From Shouchella lonarensis (lineage in GTDB: Bacteria; Bacillota; Bacilli; Bacillales; Bacillaceae_D): DNA of 64,000 nucleotides. The position numbers and the translations under genes are program-made. The DNA lies in contig NZ_FMYM01000002.1 in assembly GCF_900096965.1 (NCBI RefSeq), positions 186,001-250,000 of the forward strand, written 5' to 3'. The notes below the pieces were generated by a model. It did no database searches. It saw only the letters and a program-made list of their open reading frames with translations, and had not been told where the DNA came from. This document shows positions 33,296 through 42,790 of this stretch, one piece after another; within the stretch, counting starts at the first letter, position 1, and every line of letters begins with the position of its first letter.

Positions 33296-35449
33296 ATGGT
33301 TAAATTTAGTGTCATTGTGACAGTATACAATAAGCAAGACTACATTGAACGGTGTTTAATTTCTTATGCAAAACAAGACTATAAGCATAAACAGCTAATC
33401 ATTGTTGATAATGGATCAACAGATGATAGCTTACGTATCATAAAAGAGACAATACAAACGCATGAGATACACGATGTAGCGTTAGTTACGTGCGACGTTT
33501 CTAAGAATGTAAGTGTATCGCGCAATGCCGGTTTAGAGAAGGTCACTGGAGATTGGTGTCTCTTCTTAGACGGTGATGATTATATTCAGGAACATGCACT
33601 TCGTTTATGGGGTGTACTTGCTGAGATGACCGATTCACCTATTATGATGAGCCGCATGCAAAAATCACATAATGTTAAGCCTTTAGAGGAATTGAATTTA
33701 CGCACAAGTCGATGGACAGCTGAAAACTTAGTAAAGGCAATGAAACGACACTCTGTTGCAGGGGTGCTGTACCGAAAAGATTTTATAGACTGCTTCGAAC
33801 TCAGTTTTAAGGAATCACGCCATTATTATGCTGATGATGGGTTTACAATAGATGCATTAAAAGTAGCTTCACAAGTATCCTATATCAATCTTCCCCTCTA
33901 CATCAAAGGGGAATGTTACGACCCAATTCAGCAACCATCATTAAATATAGAACCATTTTCCAATAAGATTGAGGAGTGGCTTCGCTTTTTCAAGCAGGTG
34001 ATGGAAGATGGATGTTTGGAAAAAAATGGCTGGCTACGCACTGAACTAGAAGAATGGTTTTTAAAAGTATATTTCCAGGAACTTGCTGATTACCGAAACC
34101 ATGTATTATTTAAACAATACTTTACGCAAATTCAATCTGGTTTAGCGTTAGTGCGTGAGGACACGATTCGTAAGAGAGGCTGGCTGGGGCGAAAACAGAT
34201 TGCGACACACCTCAAAGGGAGTCAAGCATCAGCATGCAAATGGATCGATCGACGATTGAACGCGAATCAATGGCGCAATGGCTTTAAAAGCCGCACAAAA
34301 TTATATCAGCAAATTTCAAGGGTATGGTTTCACCGACGTCCGCTTAAGAAAAAGCGCGTGTTGTTTGAAAGCTTTGGTGGTAAGACGTATGCTTGTAACC
34401 CGCGTTATATTTATGAGGAACTGCAAAAAAACGATGATTCGTACGAATGTATTTGGGCATTCAATCAGCCAAAGGATAAGGACATCCCAGGAAAGCATCG
34501 AAAAGTAAAGCGACTAAGTTTAAAGTATTATTACTACGCAGCGACATCTCAATATTGGGTGATGAACGCGCGAAAAGAGAAGACATTAGATAAGCGTGCG
34601 GATACGATCTATGTGCAAACTTGGCATGGGACGCCATTAAAACGTTTGGCAGCAGATATGAAGGAAGTGAAAATGCCTGGAACGTCAACAACGGCGTATA
34701 AGCGAAACTTTTACGAGGAAACGCAGAGTTGGGATTATTTGATCTCTCCAAATATGTACTCCTCGAAGATTTTTCGACGGGCCTTTAACTTTACAAAAGA
34801 GATGCTAGATATTGGGTATCCGCGTAATGATTTGTTTTATGATCCTGCTAAGACAGACATGAGCAATATCCAACGATTGAAACAGCGTTTAAACATTCCC
34901 TCAAATAAAAAAGTGGTCCTTTATGCACCGACTTGGCGAGATGATGAGTTTTATGCTAGAGGTCGATATAAATTTGAAGTGAAATTGGATCTTCGAGAAA
35001 TGCAGGCACGTTTTGCAGATGAGTATGTGGTGTTGTTACGGATGCATTATTTAATTGCCGACAATCTAGATGTAGATGGGTTAGAGGGATTTGTCTATAA
35101 TGTTTCTGATTATGACGATATTGCGGAGTTATATTTGATCTCGGATGTTTTAATTACAGATTACTCCTCTGTCTTTTTCGATTATGCCAATTTAAAGCGT
35201 CCGATTGTTTTTTATACGTATGACCTTGATAAATATCGCGATGACTTGAGGGGATTTTATATTGACTTTGCCGCTGAGGCACCAGGGCCATTACTAGAGA
35301 CATCCGAGCAAGTGATGGATGCTTTAGAAAACATTGAGTCGGTTTCGGCCGAATTCGAACAAAAAAGAGATGACTTTTATAACCAATACTGCCATCTGGA
35401 CAATGGACAAGCATCTCGTCATGTGGTTGAACGCGTATTTAAAAAGTAA
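33296..35449 (+). CDS. GT2 - CDP-glycerol glycerophosphotransferase fusion (TagF-like)
   Basis: A 717-residue two-domain enzyme: GT-A family 2 domain (1 to about 230; SVIVTVYNKQDYIERCL, IVDNGSTDDS, FLDGDDYI), a linker, then a TagF-type domain (about 345-717; TWHGTPLKRLAADM near 445, YAPTWRDDEFY, ITDYSSVFFDYANLKRPI). Homologues polymerise glycerol-phosphate and some alternate it with a sugar. The AAGGGGTG site is about 15 bases from the ATG, rather far; no closer in-frame start exists because of an upstream stop. The C-terminal domain is paralogous to the 398-residue enzyme upstream. Confidence 0.9.
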   Translation: MVKFSVIVTVYNKQDYIERCLISYAKQDYKHKQLIIVDNGSTDDSLRIIKETIQTHEIHDVALVTCDVSKNVSVSRNAGLEKVTGDWCLFLDGDDYIQEHALRLWGVLAEMTDSPIMMSRMQKSHNVKPLEELNLRTSRWTAENLVKAMKRHSVAGVLYRKDFIDCFELSFKESRHYYADDGFTIDALKVASQVSYINLPLYIKGECYDPIQQPSLNIEPFSNKIEEWLRFFKQVMEDGCLEKNGWLRTELEEWFLKVYFQELADYRNHVLFKQYFTQIQSGLALVREDTIRKRGWLGRKQIATHLKGSQASACKWIDRRLNANQWRNGFKSRTKLYQQISRVWFHRRPLKKKRVLFESFGGKTYACNPRYIYEELQKNDDSYECIWAFNQPKDKDIPGKHRKVKRLSLKYYYYAATSQYWVMNARKEKTLDKRADTIYVQTWHGTPLKRLAADMKEVKMPGTSTTAYKRNFYEETQSWDYLISPNMYSSKIFRRAFNFTKEMLDIGYPRNDLFYDPAKTDMSNIQRLKQRLNIPSNKKVVLYAPTWRDDEFYARGRYKFEVKLDLREMQARFADEYVVLLRMHYLIADNLDVDGLEGFVYNVSDYDDIAELYLISDVLITDYSSVFFDYANLKRPIVFYTYDLDKYRDDLRGFYIDFAAEAPGPLLETSEQVMDALENIESVSAEFEQKRDDFYNQYCHLDNGQASRHVVERVFKK

Positions 35450-35455
35450 GTAGCA

Positions 35456-35496
35456 GGTGCCAGAGCAGGCAATCTTTTTTGTACTGCTCACGCACC
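35456..35496 (+). other. Interrupted inverted repeat between polymer genes
   Basis: GGTGC-CA-GAGCAG and CTGCTC-AC-GCACC pair over 11 bp with one symmetrical 2-nt bulge. The loop contains TTTTTT. Candidate attenuator or mRNA-stability hairpin. Confidence 0.4.
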
Positions 35497-35554
35497 ATCA
35501 TTGTAAGACGGATGGGATCCAACCAACCTTTTATAAAAAACAGAGAAGAGGGTC

Positions 35555-37120
35555 ATGATGCGAAATCTGTTGGAGAAACTGAGGCTTAAAAATAAGGACG
35601 AAAGTACTGAAGAGGAATACTTTTCTAAGATTGATTACAATGTGGTAAACGAGGATGCATTGAACACAAAAACGGCGGTAACAGTAATCGTGCCTGTATA
35701 TAACGCCGAGAAATATTTGTCACAGACGATTGATTCTGTTGTCGTGCAACATATTGGTTTTCAAAACGTAACACTTATTCTAGTAGATGATGCATCAACC
35801 GATCGTTCAAAACAGATTATGAGAGAGTACGCTCAGCTTTACCCGAATATCGTTGCCATTTTCTTAGAAGAAAATACAGGAACACCCGCATTTCCGCGAA
35901 ACTTAGGTATCTACTTAGCAAACTCCTCTTATGTGCTGTTTTTAGACGCGGATGATTGGCTTTCTCGTCAAGGATTAAAGACCTTGTACGATTTAATGGA
36001 AAAAACGGGTGTGAACTATGCGGCTGGAAAAACAATGAAAGTAGAAAGTAAACGTCAAAAGATTGTTGCGCCTTATACATCGTGCGCGGACAGAGAAGGC
36101 GTGTCGCCTTTTTCTATCAGACATATGTTTTATCACTTGGGACCGCCTTCACGTATGGTTAAATTAGATTTGTTGCGACAACATAAGATTTTTTTCCCAG
36201 AGATGAAATTTGCTGAGGACAAACAATTTTTTATTGATGTCCTTTCTGTTGCGGGAAAAATTTCGACAACAACAAAGACCATTTATTATGTGAATAGGCG
36301 AGAAGACAATGTTTCGCTAACAACGAAAACAAATGTGCTGGAGAAGATGGACACAAACTTAACTGTATTACGTCATGTGCTTGACAAAAACTTACCAGTC
36401 GAACAAGAGAAAATGATTGTAAACCGGTTAATCGAGTTTGACTGTATTGCGCGCTTATTTGACCGTAAGCATTTTATCAAGAGCAAAAATAAATCTGCAT
36501 ATTACAGCAAACTTAAAAAAGCTATAAAAATTTTCAAAGGCTATCGCCGAAGTTATGAACTAGAAGATATTCTGATAAAGCCATTGGCCCAAGCGTACTT
36601 TCGTCTCTTCATGCAAAAAGAGTATGATCAATTAGTTGAGCTAGCAAAATGGTCGAAAAGCAATGAAGAAGCGACTTTCATGATGAAAGATGGCACGCTT
36701 TATTGTAAGACCTCGTTAGAAAATACAGCTTTTTCATGGTTAAAAGTACTTCTTCATGTTGAAACTAAGGATGTGTCAATGCATGGCGGAAATATCCACA
36801 TTTCTTTAGATCCAGAAAAGAGTGTTGCTAAAGGGCTTGAGACGATTCAATTTGCAAGTCGCGCTGCCCCCGATACTGTTTATCTGGACGGAGAATGCGT
36901 AAGTGACAACAAAGGTTTGCAGATGATACTCAAGAAAGAAAAGATAGAACTTCTCCCAGAAGGTGGATATGTGATGTATGCCATATACAATGGGTATGAG
37001 AAGACGATGTTAAAGAAGGTCGATGAAAAGAAGGTTGAGTGGATTGCTAACGGCAAAAAATATCAATTTTATCAGACCATCAATGGAAATCTATCCTTAA
37101 AAATCATTGCAGAAAAATGA
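35555..37120 (+). CDS. TarS/TarP-like teichoic-acid glycosyltransferase
   Basis: A 521-residue family-2 glycosyltransferase: N-terminal basic/charged stretch, GT-A domain (about 40-270) with TVIVPVYNAEKYLSQTI, VDDASTDRS, PRNLGIYLANSSYVLFLDADDW and FAEDKQFF. A C-terminal half of about 250 residues follows with strand-rich repeats. The arrangement (EENTG-PRN block, AED motif, C-terminal accessory domain) resembles TarS/TarP, which add GlcNAc or Glc to wall teichoic acid. It sits before gtaB, which would provide UDP-glucose. Acceptor and sugar are inferred. Confidence 0.78.
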   Translation: MMRNLLEKLRLKNKDESTEEEYFSKIDYNVVNEDALNTKTAVTVIVPVYNAEKYLSQTIDSVVVQHIGFQNVTLILVDDASTDRSKQIMREYAQLYPNIVAIFLEENTGTPAFPRNLGIYLANSSYVLFLDADDWLSRQGLKTLYDLMEKTGVNYAAGKTMKVESKRQKIVAPYTSCADREGVSPFSIRHMFYHLGPPSRMVKLDLLRQHKIFFPEMKFAEDKQFFIDVLSVAGKISTTTKTIYYVNRREDNVSLTTKTNVLEKMDTNLTVLRHVLDKNLPVEQEKMIVNRLIEFDCIARLFDRKHFIKSKNKSAYYSKLKKAIKIFKGYRRSYELEDILIKPLAQAYFRLFMQKEYDQLVELAKWSKSNEEATFMMKDGTLYCKTSLENTAFSWLKVLLHVETKDVSMHGGNIHISLDPEKSVAKGLETIQFASRAAPDTVYLDGECVSDNKGLQMILKKEKIELLPEGGYVMYAIYNGYEKTMLKKVDEKKVEWIANGKKYQFYQTINGNLSLKIIAEK

Positions 37121-37142
37121 TGGTGACAAGGGGCTCTAGTGT

Positions 37143-38030
37143 ATGAATAAAAAGATAAAGAAAGCGATCATCCCAGCTGCTGGGCTTGGAACAAGGTTTT
37201 TGCCAGCGACAAAAGCAATGCCGAAAGAAATGTTACCGATTGTTGATAAGCCGACGATTCAATACATTGTCGAAGAGGCTGTGCATTCAGGAATTGAAGA
37301 CATTATTATTGTGACAGGAAAAGGAAAGCGTGCGATTGAAGACCATTTTGATCATGCGCATGAGTTAGAACAAAATTTAGCTCAGAAAGAAAAATACGAG
37401 TTGCTTGAAGCTGTGCAGGAGGCGGGGAAAGTTGATATCCATTATATCCGTCAAAAAGAACCTAAGGGTTTAGGACATGCAGTTTGGTGTGCGCGGAAAT
37501 TTATCGGAAATGAACCATTCGCTGTCTTGCTTGGAGATGATATTGTTCGGCATGAAAATCCATGCTTACAACAGTTAATTGAGCAATATGAGCAGAAACA
37601 TGCGAGCATTATTGGTGTGCAACAAGTGCCGCATGAAGAAACAAATCGGTACGGCATTATTGATCCAAAAGTGCAAGAGGGTCGTCTTTACGGTGTCAAT
37701 CGCTTTGTTGAGAAACCAAAAGTAGCAGAAGCACCATCAAATTTGGCGATTCTCGGTCGCTATATTCTGACTCCGGAGATCTTTCACTTCCTTGATAAGC
37801 AAGAAACGGGTGCTGGTGGCGAGATTCAACTGACGGATGCGATCAGTGCGTTAAATGAGACGCAAGATGTCTATGCATATGATTTCGAAGGACAGCGCTA
37901 TGATGTGGGTGAGAAGATCGGATTTGTGTTAACGACGCTCGCATTTGCGCTGGAGCGAGAAGACTTGAAACCAGCATTGCTGAAGAAGATGAAACAGTAT
38001 GTGGAACTAGAAGAGATGTTGAAGAATTAA
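37143..38030 (+). CDS. gtaB: UTP-glucose-1-phosphate uridylyltransferase
   Basis: Makes UDP-glucose from UTP and glucose-1-phosphate; 295 residues, normal length. N-terminal [21 protein letters not shown] is the nucleotide-binding signature; [10 protein letters not shown] and VEKPK are typical of the family. AAGGGG upstream of the ATG. Last gene of the polymer cluster, closed by a 19-bp hairpin. Confidence 0.96.
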   Translation: MNKKIKKAIIPAAGLGTRFLPATKAMPKEMLPIVDKPTIQYIVEEAVHSGIEDIIIVTGKGKRAIEDHFDHAHELEQNLAQKEKYELLEAVQEAGKVDIHYIRQKEPKGLGHAVWCARKFIGNEPFAVLLGDDIVRHENPCLQQLIEQYEQKHASIIGVQQVPHEETNRYGIIDPKVQEGRLYGVNRFVEKPKVAEAPSNLAILGRYILTPEIFHFLDKQETGAGGEIQLTDAISALNETQDVYAYDFEGQRYDVGEKIGFVLTTLAFALEREDLKPALLKKMKQYVELEEMLKN

Positions 38031-38031
38031 A

Positions 38032-38072
38032 ATCAACAAGAGCTATGAGGAATCCTCATAGCTCTTGTTGAT
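38032..38072 (+). terminator. Terminator hairpin after gtaB
   Basis: A perfect 19-bp inverted repeat (38032-38050 with 38054-38072) with a 3-base loop begins one base after the gtaB stop. The downstream U content is modest. The remaining 140 bases to the next gene hold only a short CTGGTGG/CCACCAG repeat. Confidence 0.75.
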
Positions 38073-38214
38073 GATGATTTATAAGGAAAGAATCTATGAT
38101 CGTAACAACAGTGTTTTGACATTGATGGAACCTGGTGGCGCACCTAAGCATCCACCAGTTAGTCTCAATCTAACTTTAAGATAGAGGGTGTGTGATGACC
38201 AAACAATAAATAGA

Positions 38215-39030
38215 TCATTTTATTGTAGCGGGATCAATAAAACCGTAGCCTTTTTCACGTAATCCAGTAACAATATCTTTAAGCGCATCAGAAGTCCACT
38301 TTAAATCATGCATAAGTAAGTTTGCTCCGGGCTGCAGGTGTTTACTATTGACCATGTAATCTGTAATGGCCTCTGGTGTATCGTAGCCCTCTTTCCAATC
38401 ACGTCCATATGTCCAATTCATTAACGTCATACCTTCTTCTTCAGCTACTTTCTGTGCATGCTCGGTGTGTTTACCATAAGGAGCACGGAAGAAGCGTGGA
38501 CGCTTCCCAATGATGTCTTCAACTAAATTGTTTAATGATAAAATGTTCCCAGTTTGGTCTTCTTCTCGTAGTGGCTCTAATTTTACATGTGTCATCGTAT
38601 GGTTACCAATTTCAAACCCAAGGTCAGCGACTGTTTTGAGTGTTTGTCTTCCTTCTTTGGTATGAAGATAAGTGCCATTTACAAAGAAAATCGCAGGGAC
38701 ATCCAGTTCTTTTAGTGTCTTTGCCATTTCAAGGACATTATTTTGGTCTGGATCATTGAAGCGAAAAGGGTCGTCAAATGTTAATAAGACGGCTTTCTCA
38801 TCAGCTTCTATGCCTGAGCCTGCAATTGGCTCGAGCACATAACTGTTGTCTGGATTTACTTCATATAATATTTTTGCGCTTTTTTCATTGGATACGAGCT
38901 TTTTTTGCTCTACGGGCGCTTTCGGCTGTGGAGCTGTAGGTTTAGTGGAGTCAGAACCGGAATCGCTCTGGGCTTGATTACAACCGATAAGGAAGCTTAG
39001 ACAGGTCAAAATAATAAATATCTTTTTCAA
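38215..39030 (-). CDS. Polysaccharide deacetylase lipoprotein
   Basis: Cell-surface NodB-domain lipoprotein, 271 residues. Signal peptide with lipobox LIGC (Cys17), a Ser/Pro-rich linker (20-45), then the deacetylase domain (about 80-270). Metal/catalytic motifs: LTFDDP, NHTMTH (HxxxH), RAPYG and LMHD. It removes acetyl groups from peptidoglycan or another surface glycan; its place beside the polymer cluster suggests it trims that polymer or the wall (inference). AGGAGG precedes the ATG. Confidence 0.88.
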   Translation of the reverse strand: MKKIFIILTCLSFLIGCNQAQSDSGSDSTKPTAPQPKAPVEQKKLVSNEKSAKILYEVNPDNSYVLEPIAGSGIEADEKAVLLTFDDPFRFNDPDQNNVLEMAKTLKELDVPAIFFVNGTYLHTKEGRQTLKTVADLGFEIGNHTMTHVKLEPLREEDQTGNILSLNNLVEDIIGKRPRFFRAPYGKHTEHAQKVAEEEGMTLMNWTYGRDWKEGYDTPEAITDYMVNSKHLQPGANLLMHDLKWTSDALKDIVTGLREKGYGFIDPATIK

Positions 39031-39513
39031 GAAAATTCCTCCTAAAATGTGTGGACATTTTGTTGTTTAGTGTCGAAGTTCCACTAATTGTATTGTAGAT
39101 GTTTTGGAGGAGAAGGGCAAGTAATTTCATAGACAAATATTATTTTCACTTAGCAACAGAAAGTACTTACTTTAAATTAGTAGGCGAGATTTATCTTACA
39201 CGAGAGAACGATTACTAGAATCTCGGTATTTGTCTTTCTGGTTCAAATTCAGGATGCCCTTTCAAAACTGAAAACAAATTTGTTTTGGTACCAACTTAAA
39301 CAACCAGACGGATCTATTTTGTGCATACTTTCAACTCATGAGCTGAAAAGCTTGTATTGCAGTGAGGTGTGTCTTTTTCTAGGAGAGCCTGTCAATAATG
39401 TAGGTTGACAGCACTATTAAAATGATGTAAGATTAATTGTGTCGCTGACACAGGTATTAAGTTATTTATGTGAAACAGCGTCCTATTTTAAATTTTAAAG
39501 GAGAGATTTCATT
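39031..39513. other. 483-base intergenic region with regulatory repeats
   Basis: No convincing gene. It holds a near-perfect 20-bp palindrome at 39329-39348 (one mismatch, centred on CATG) and an AAACAAATTTGTTT palindrome near 39275. An inverted repeat CTGTCAA/TTGACAG at about 39389-39411 overlaps the -35 of the next promoter. Confidence 0.5.
39405..39433 (+). promoter_or_regulatory. SigA promoter of the small secreted protein
   Basis: TTGACA (39405-39410), a 17-bp spacer and TAAGAT (39428-39433). The -35 is the right arm of a CTGTCAA/TTGACAG inverted repeat. Confidence 0.65.
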
Positions 39514-39957
39514 ATGATGAAAAGGATTAAGAGATTTTCGGTTATTTCGGTGTTAACACTAGCTTTGTCAGCATCTCTAGTTCCTGATACTGCTGAGGCG
39601 TCTACAGGACCATGGATTAGTGCTCCTGGAGCAGGCTCAGGTTGTAAGGTAAGATTGTGGACAGATGCTACTACATACACGAAAAGAGCAACAACTATAG
39701 ATTTTACGGTTGAGCAAAATGGGAAATGCGGAGAAGTGACTTACTGGGGTGCTTTTGAACATGACGGAAAGCGTGGTGGAAAGTATTACGGGTATGTAAA
39801 GGGTTCTTTTAAGAAAAAGACTCCAGTTAAGAAAATTAAGATAAGCGCACTTGGAGTGAGTGGTAAGGCAACTGGTATTGTAAGTGTTGGGGTGAATAAA
39901 AAAGGCAAGGGCCAGGTAGCTTGGCTTAACTCTGATCGCCTTACGATTTACAGATAA
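39514..39957 (+). CDS. Small secreted protein, function unknown
   Basis: A 147-residue precursor with a clear Sec signal peptide (MMKRIKRFSVISVLTLALSA) and a likely AEA cleavage site after residue 29. The mature protein of about 118 residues is basic and rich in Gly, Lys and Thr, with strand-like alternation and exactly two Cys (44 and 72), possibly a disulfide. I recognise no family. AAAGGAGAG lies upstream. It has its own promoter and lies next to decayed IS elements. Candidates include a small surface protein, inhibitor or antibacterial protein; none is supported by a motif. Confidence 0.75.
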   Translation: MMKRIKRFSVISVLTLALSASLVPDTAEASTGPWISAPGAGSGCKVRLWTDATTYTKRATTIDFTVEQNGKCGEVTYWGAFEHDGKRGGKYYGYVKGSFKKKTPVKKIKISALGVSGKATGIVSVGVNKKGKGQVAWLNSDRLTIYR

Positions 39958-39966
39958 AATATGATG

Positions 39967-40198
39967 AAGAGCTGTCCCAAAAGTCATATGATTTTTGAGA
40001 AGGTTTTTCTTTTTTCCAAGCACAAATCACGGATATCTTTTTTTCAGGTCGTCCAGCCACTGATAAGGTCCTTATTAAACAAAATGAAGGAACCTTCACA
40101 TTTCATGAACTGCACCCCAAATCTTAGACACAGTCTAAAGTTTGGAGGTGCTTTTTCATTGACTAGATTTACAAGTGGTGACAAGGTACTTAAACGAG
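39967..40198. repeat. Remnants of IS ends
   Basis: GAGCTGTCCCAAAAGTCATA at about 39969 is a solo copy of the terminal repeat of the neighbouring IS1182-type element. At about 40109 AACTGCACCCCAAATCTTAG and the following GGAGGTGC look like the left end of an IS150-type (IS3 family) element. A frame then reads LTRFTSGDKVLKR, resembling the start of IS3 OrfA and cut off by the IS1182-type insertion. Confidence 0.55.
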
Positions 40199-41894
40199 GG
40201 GCTGTCCCAAAAGCCCCATGAAAAACAAACTCACTGATTGACGCTTTTGACGTCTGATCAGTGAGTTTTTGTTTTTATTGTCAGGAATTTTCTTGGAGAG
40301 ACGGTTCCGCGCCGCTATTTTCCTTAAATTATGTGCGAGGGCGACAAGCCCGAGCTCGATGTGTACCTTTTCTTTGCCTCGGGGATAAAGTCTTCGGAAG
40401 ACGAGGTTTTGTTTGACATGACCAAATACACTCTCCACATCTGTTTTTCTTTTTTGGTAGAGTGTTCGTCCATCTTCTGTGTTCAATTTTCGATGTTGCT
40501 TCGCTTTTAGTTCCTCGTACACGGGATTATAATGAATCTGCCGGTTTCCGCGCGCTTTCGTGCACGCACTTTTGAACGGACATTCTGTGCATGACTCACA
40601 CTCATAGATCTTAAAGTCTCGTGTATAGCCGTATGTATCGGTTCGTCTCGCGTACCGTTGGAACATTACTTTCCGTTTGTTTGGACACCAATACACATCA
40701 TTATATTCATCGTACGTCCAGTTATATGGATGGAACTGCTTCTTCGCAAAAGAACGCTTTTGTTCTTGACGGAACGTATTTAAAGGAATTAATGTGTCAA
40801 AGGGCTCGTCTTCCATCGCTACATAATTGGATTCGCTGCCATAACCAGCATCGGCGATGAGTGTTTCAGGGAGTGGAAGACCGCTTTCTTTCAACGCTTC
40901 GACATGCGGAAGAAGACACCTTGTATCCGTAGGATTCGGGTGTACTGTGTAAAAAAGAATAAATTGATCTTGTGTGCCAACTTGCCAGTTGTATCCCGCT
41001 TTTTATTGTCCGTTCCTCATGTGATCATCTTTCATACGCATAAATGTAGCGTCAGTATCGGTCTTGGAAATAACTATTGCGTCCATCAAATAAGCGAAAA
41101 GATGTTTCATACTTTTTTAAACGTGGCAATGCATCTGTTTTCATCTTTCAATGAAGTTTTCGAAGTGGTTTGATTGCTTGCTTTTGTTCTTTCTTTTTTT
41201 CTTTGTTTGTCGTTTTTTCAAGTTGTTGTTCTTTTGTAGAGAGTTCCTTTTCTGTAGACTCGACCACGCGTTGAAGTGCTGCGCTGGATATCTGTTTTGT
41301 ATCTTTCTCGTCATATTGTTGGATTTGAGTGTGATCAAGTTCAACGTGTTTTTCAATTTCTTCAATCATCTTGTGGATCTTCACCTGAAGTTTTTCTTCA
41401 TAACTTTGCACACTCTTTTTCCAGACAAACGTATATTTATTGGCATTCTCTTCGATTTTCGTTCCATCGAGAAAGTAAGTCGACCCATCTACATAACCTT
41501 CGGTGATGAGTAGCTGTGTAAGTTTCGAAAACAATGTATGAATAAGTGGTTTCAATCTTTCAGAGCGAAATCGGTTGATTGTCCGGTAATCCGGAGTCTG
41601 CATAGCAGCTAGCCACATCATCGGCAGTTGCTCTGTCAGTGATTTCGCAATGTCACGGCAGGAGAACCACTTTTGCGTGTAACCATACAAAACAATCTTT
41701 GTCATCATTTTTGGGTGGTACGCCGGGCGTCCCCCTCCTCTATACACTTCATAAAAAAGTTGATCATCCAGTTGGTTGACCATATCGTTTATCACACGGG
41801 CAATATGATTTTCTGGGATAAGATCTGAGAAATCCATAGGAAGATTCAGTTGATTTATGTTATACTGTTGGAAAGTAGCCTTTTGGTTGCTCAA
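40190..41894 (-). pseudogene. IS1182-family transposase, broken
   Basis: The N-terminal part (MSNQKATFQQYNINQLNLPM to KPLRKLH) carries the IS1182 DUF772-type domain (PAYHPKMMTKIVLYGYTQKW, TPDYRTINRFR). The C-terminal part carries ADAGYGSESNY, the Cys-rich CESCTECPFKSAC, and the DDE Glu region ESVFGHVKQNLVFRR. They are separated by an in-frame TGA near 41148, a one-base insertion near 41070 and an in-frame TAA at 41003-41005. The last frame reads through the terminal repeat to 40190. Three lesions mean it is inactive. Confidence 0.88.
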
Positions 41895-42028
41895 AAAAAT
41901 CGCCTCTTTTCTAATGGTTGTTGGGTAACTCCATTTTAACAGAGTGGGCGATTTTTTTGTGCTTTTTTGGCTTAAAAACAGAAAAAGCTGTCCTAAAGGT
42001 CATTTTTTATGACCTTTTGGGACAGCCC
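40199..42028 (-). mobile_element. IS1182-family insertion sequence, degenerate
   Basis: Bounded by a perfect 15-bp terminal inverted repeat, GGGCTGTCCCAAAAG at 40199-40213 and its complement at 42014-42028, giving 1830 bp, a normal IS1182 length. The right end has a strong subterminal hairpin (AAGGTCAT/ATGACCTT). No clear target duplication is visible. It carries one broken transposase gene. Confidence 0.85.
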
Positions 42029-42122
42029 TGATTTGGACATAAATGTCCGCGACTGAAAGTCACATTCAAGACTAAAGTCTTCTCAAAGCCCCTGTGCTTA
42101 AGCACACTCCACATGACTAAAC

Positions 42123-42386
42123 TCATTCCTCAATCTTGAAAATGTCGTCTCTCTTTTTACCAGATTGGTTCTCTATATAATTCCGTATTACCTCTTCCGT
42201 TACACTTCCTACGGTTGCACAAAAATAGCCTCTCGCCCATAAATGCTGCCCCCAAGAAAATTCTTCTTGAAGCAATCTTGATGATCTACCTTTCAAATAC
42301 TGCATGATTTTACTTGGTGCCAAACTTGGAGGGCACGACAATAACAAATGAATATGGTCTTTCCCTACACTCCCTTCTGATTCAAC
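42123..42386 (-). pseudogene. IS200/IS605 transposase TnpA, 5'-truncated
   Basis: The C-terminal part of a Y1 HUH transposase: the HUH motif DHIHLLLSCPPSLAP, then KIMQYLKGRSSRLLQEEF, the RGYFCATVG block and the catalytic-Tyr helix VTEEVIRNYIENQ. The N-terminal third is missing because the sequence breaks at about 42386, where an IS3 fragment starts. The region 42030-42122 holds IS605-like terminal hairpins (for example AAGACTAAAGTCTT). Confidence 0.75.
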
Positions 42387-42389
42387 ACT

Positions 42390-42700
42390 GTTTAATTAGC
42401 GATCCGTAAAAGAGCTTTCACCGGAATTTCATGCCTTAGCTCATAATGCGGGATTACACAGAGCATGTCACGAAATGGGAACAGTTATGACAACGCTGTC
42501 ATCAAAAACTTTTTCGGAATCATGAAGACGGAATTTCTTTACCTAAAAAAATTGAGAGTATCTCTCATTTCAAGCAATAACTGGAACAACATACCCATTA
42601 CTACAACAACAAACGCATTAAAGCAAGATTAAAAGGCATGAATCCGGTACAATACCGTATCCACACCTTAGAAGCTGCGAATATCACAAAAAACACCGCA
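42390..42700 (+). pseudogene. IS3-family (IS150-like) OrfB fragment
   Basis: Reading [20 protein letters not shown] from 42465, then, after a frameshift near 42550 and an in-frame [23 protein letters not shown]. This is the C-terminal end of an IS3 integrase-type transposase including the DDE Glu region. It is the likely other half of the IS3 remnant seen at 40109-40190. Confidence 0.75.
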
Positions 42701-42790
42701 AACAACATGGAATACCTCATTTGCGATGCTGTCTTTTGTTCCATATTACTATGGAGAACATATTAAATCTATGGATTAATAAAACGTTGT

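Noticed and set aside
40895-41147. Programmed frameshift making a full IS1182 transposase
   Set aside because: Two in-frame stops besides the frameshift are needed to restore it, so it is decay.
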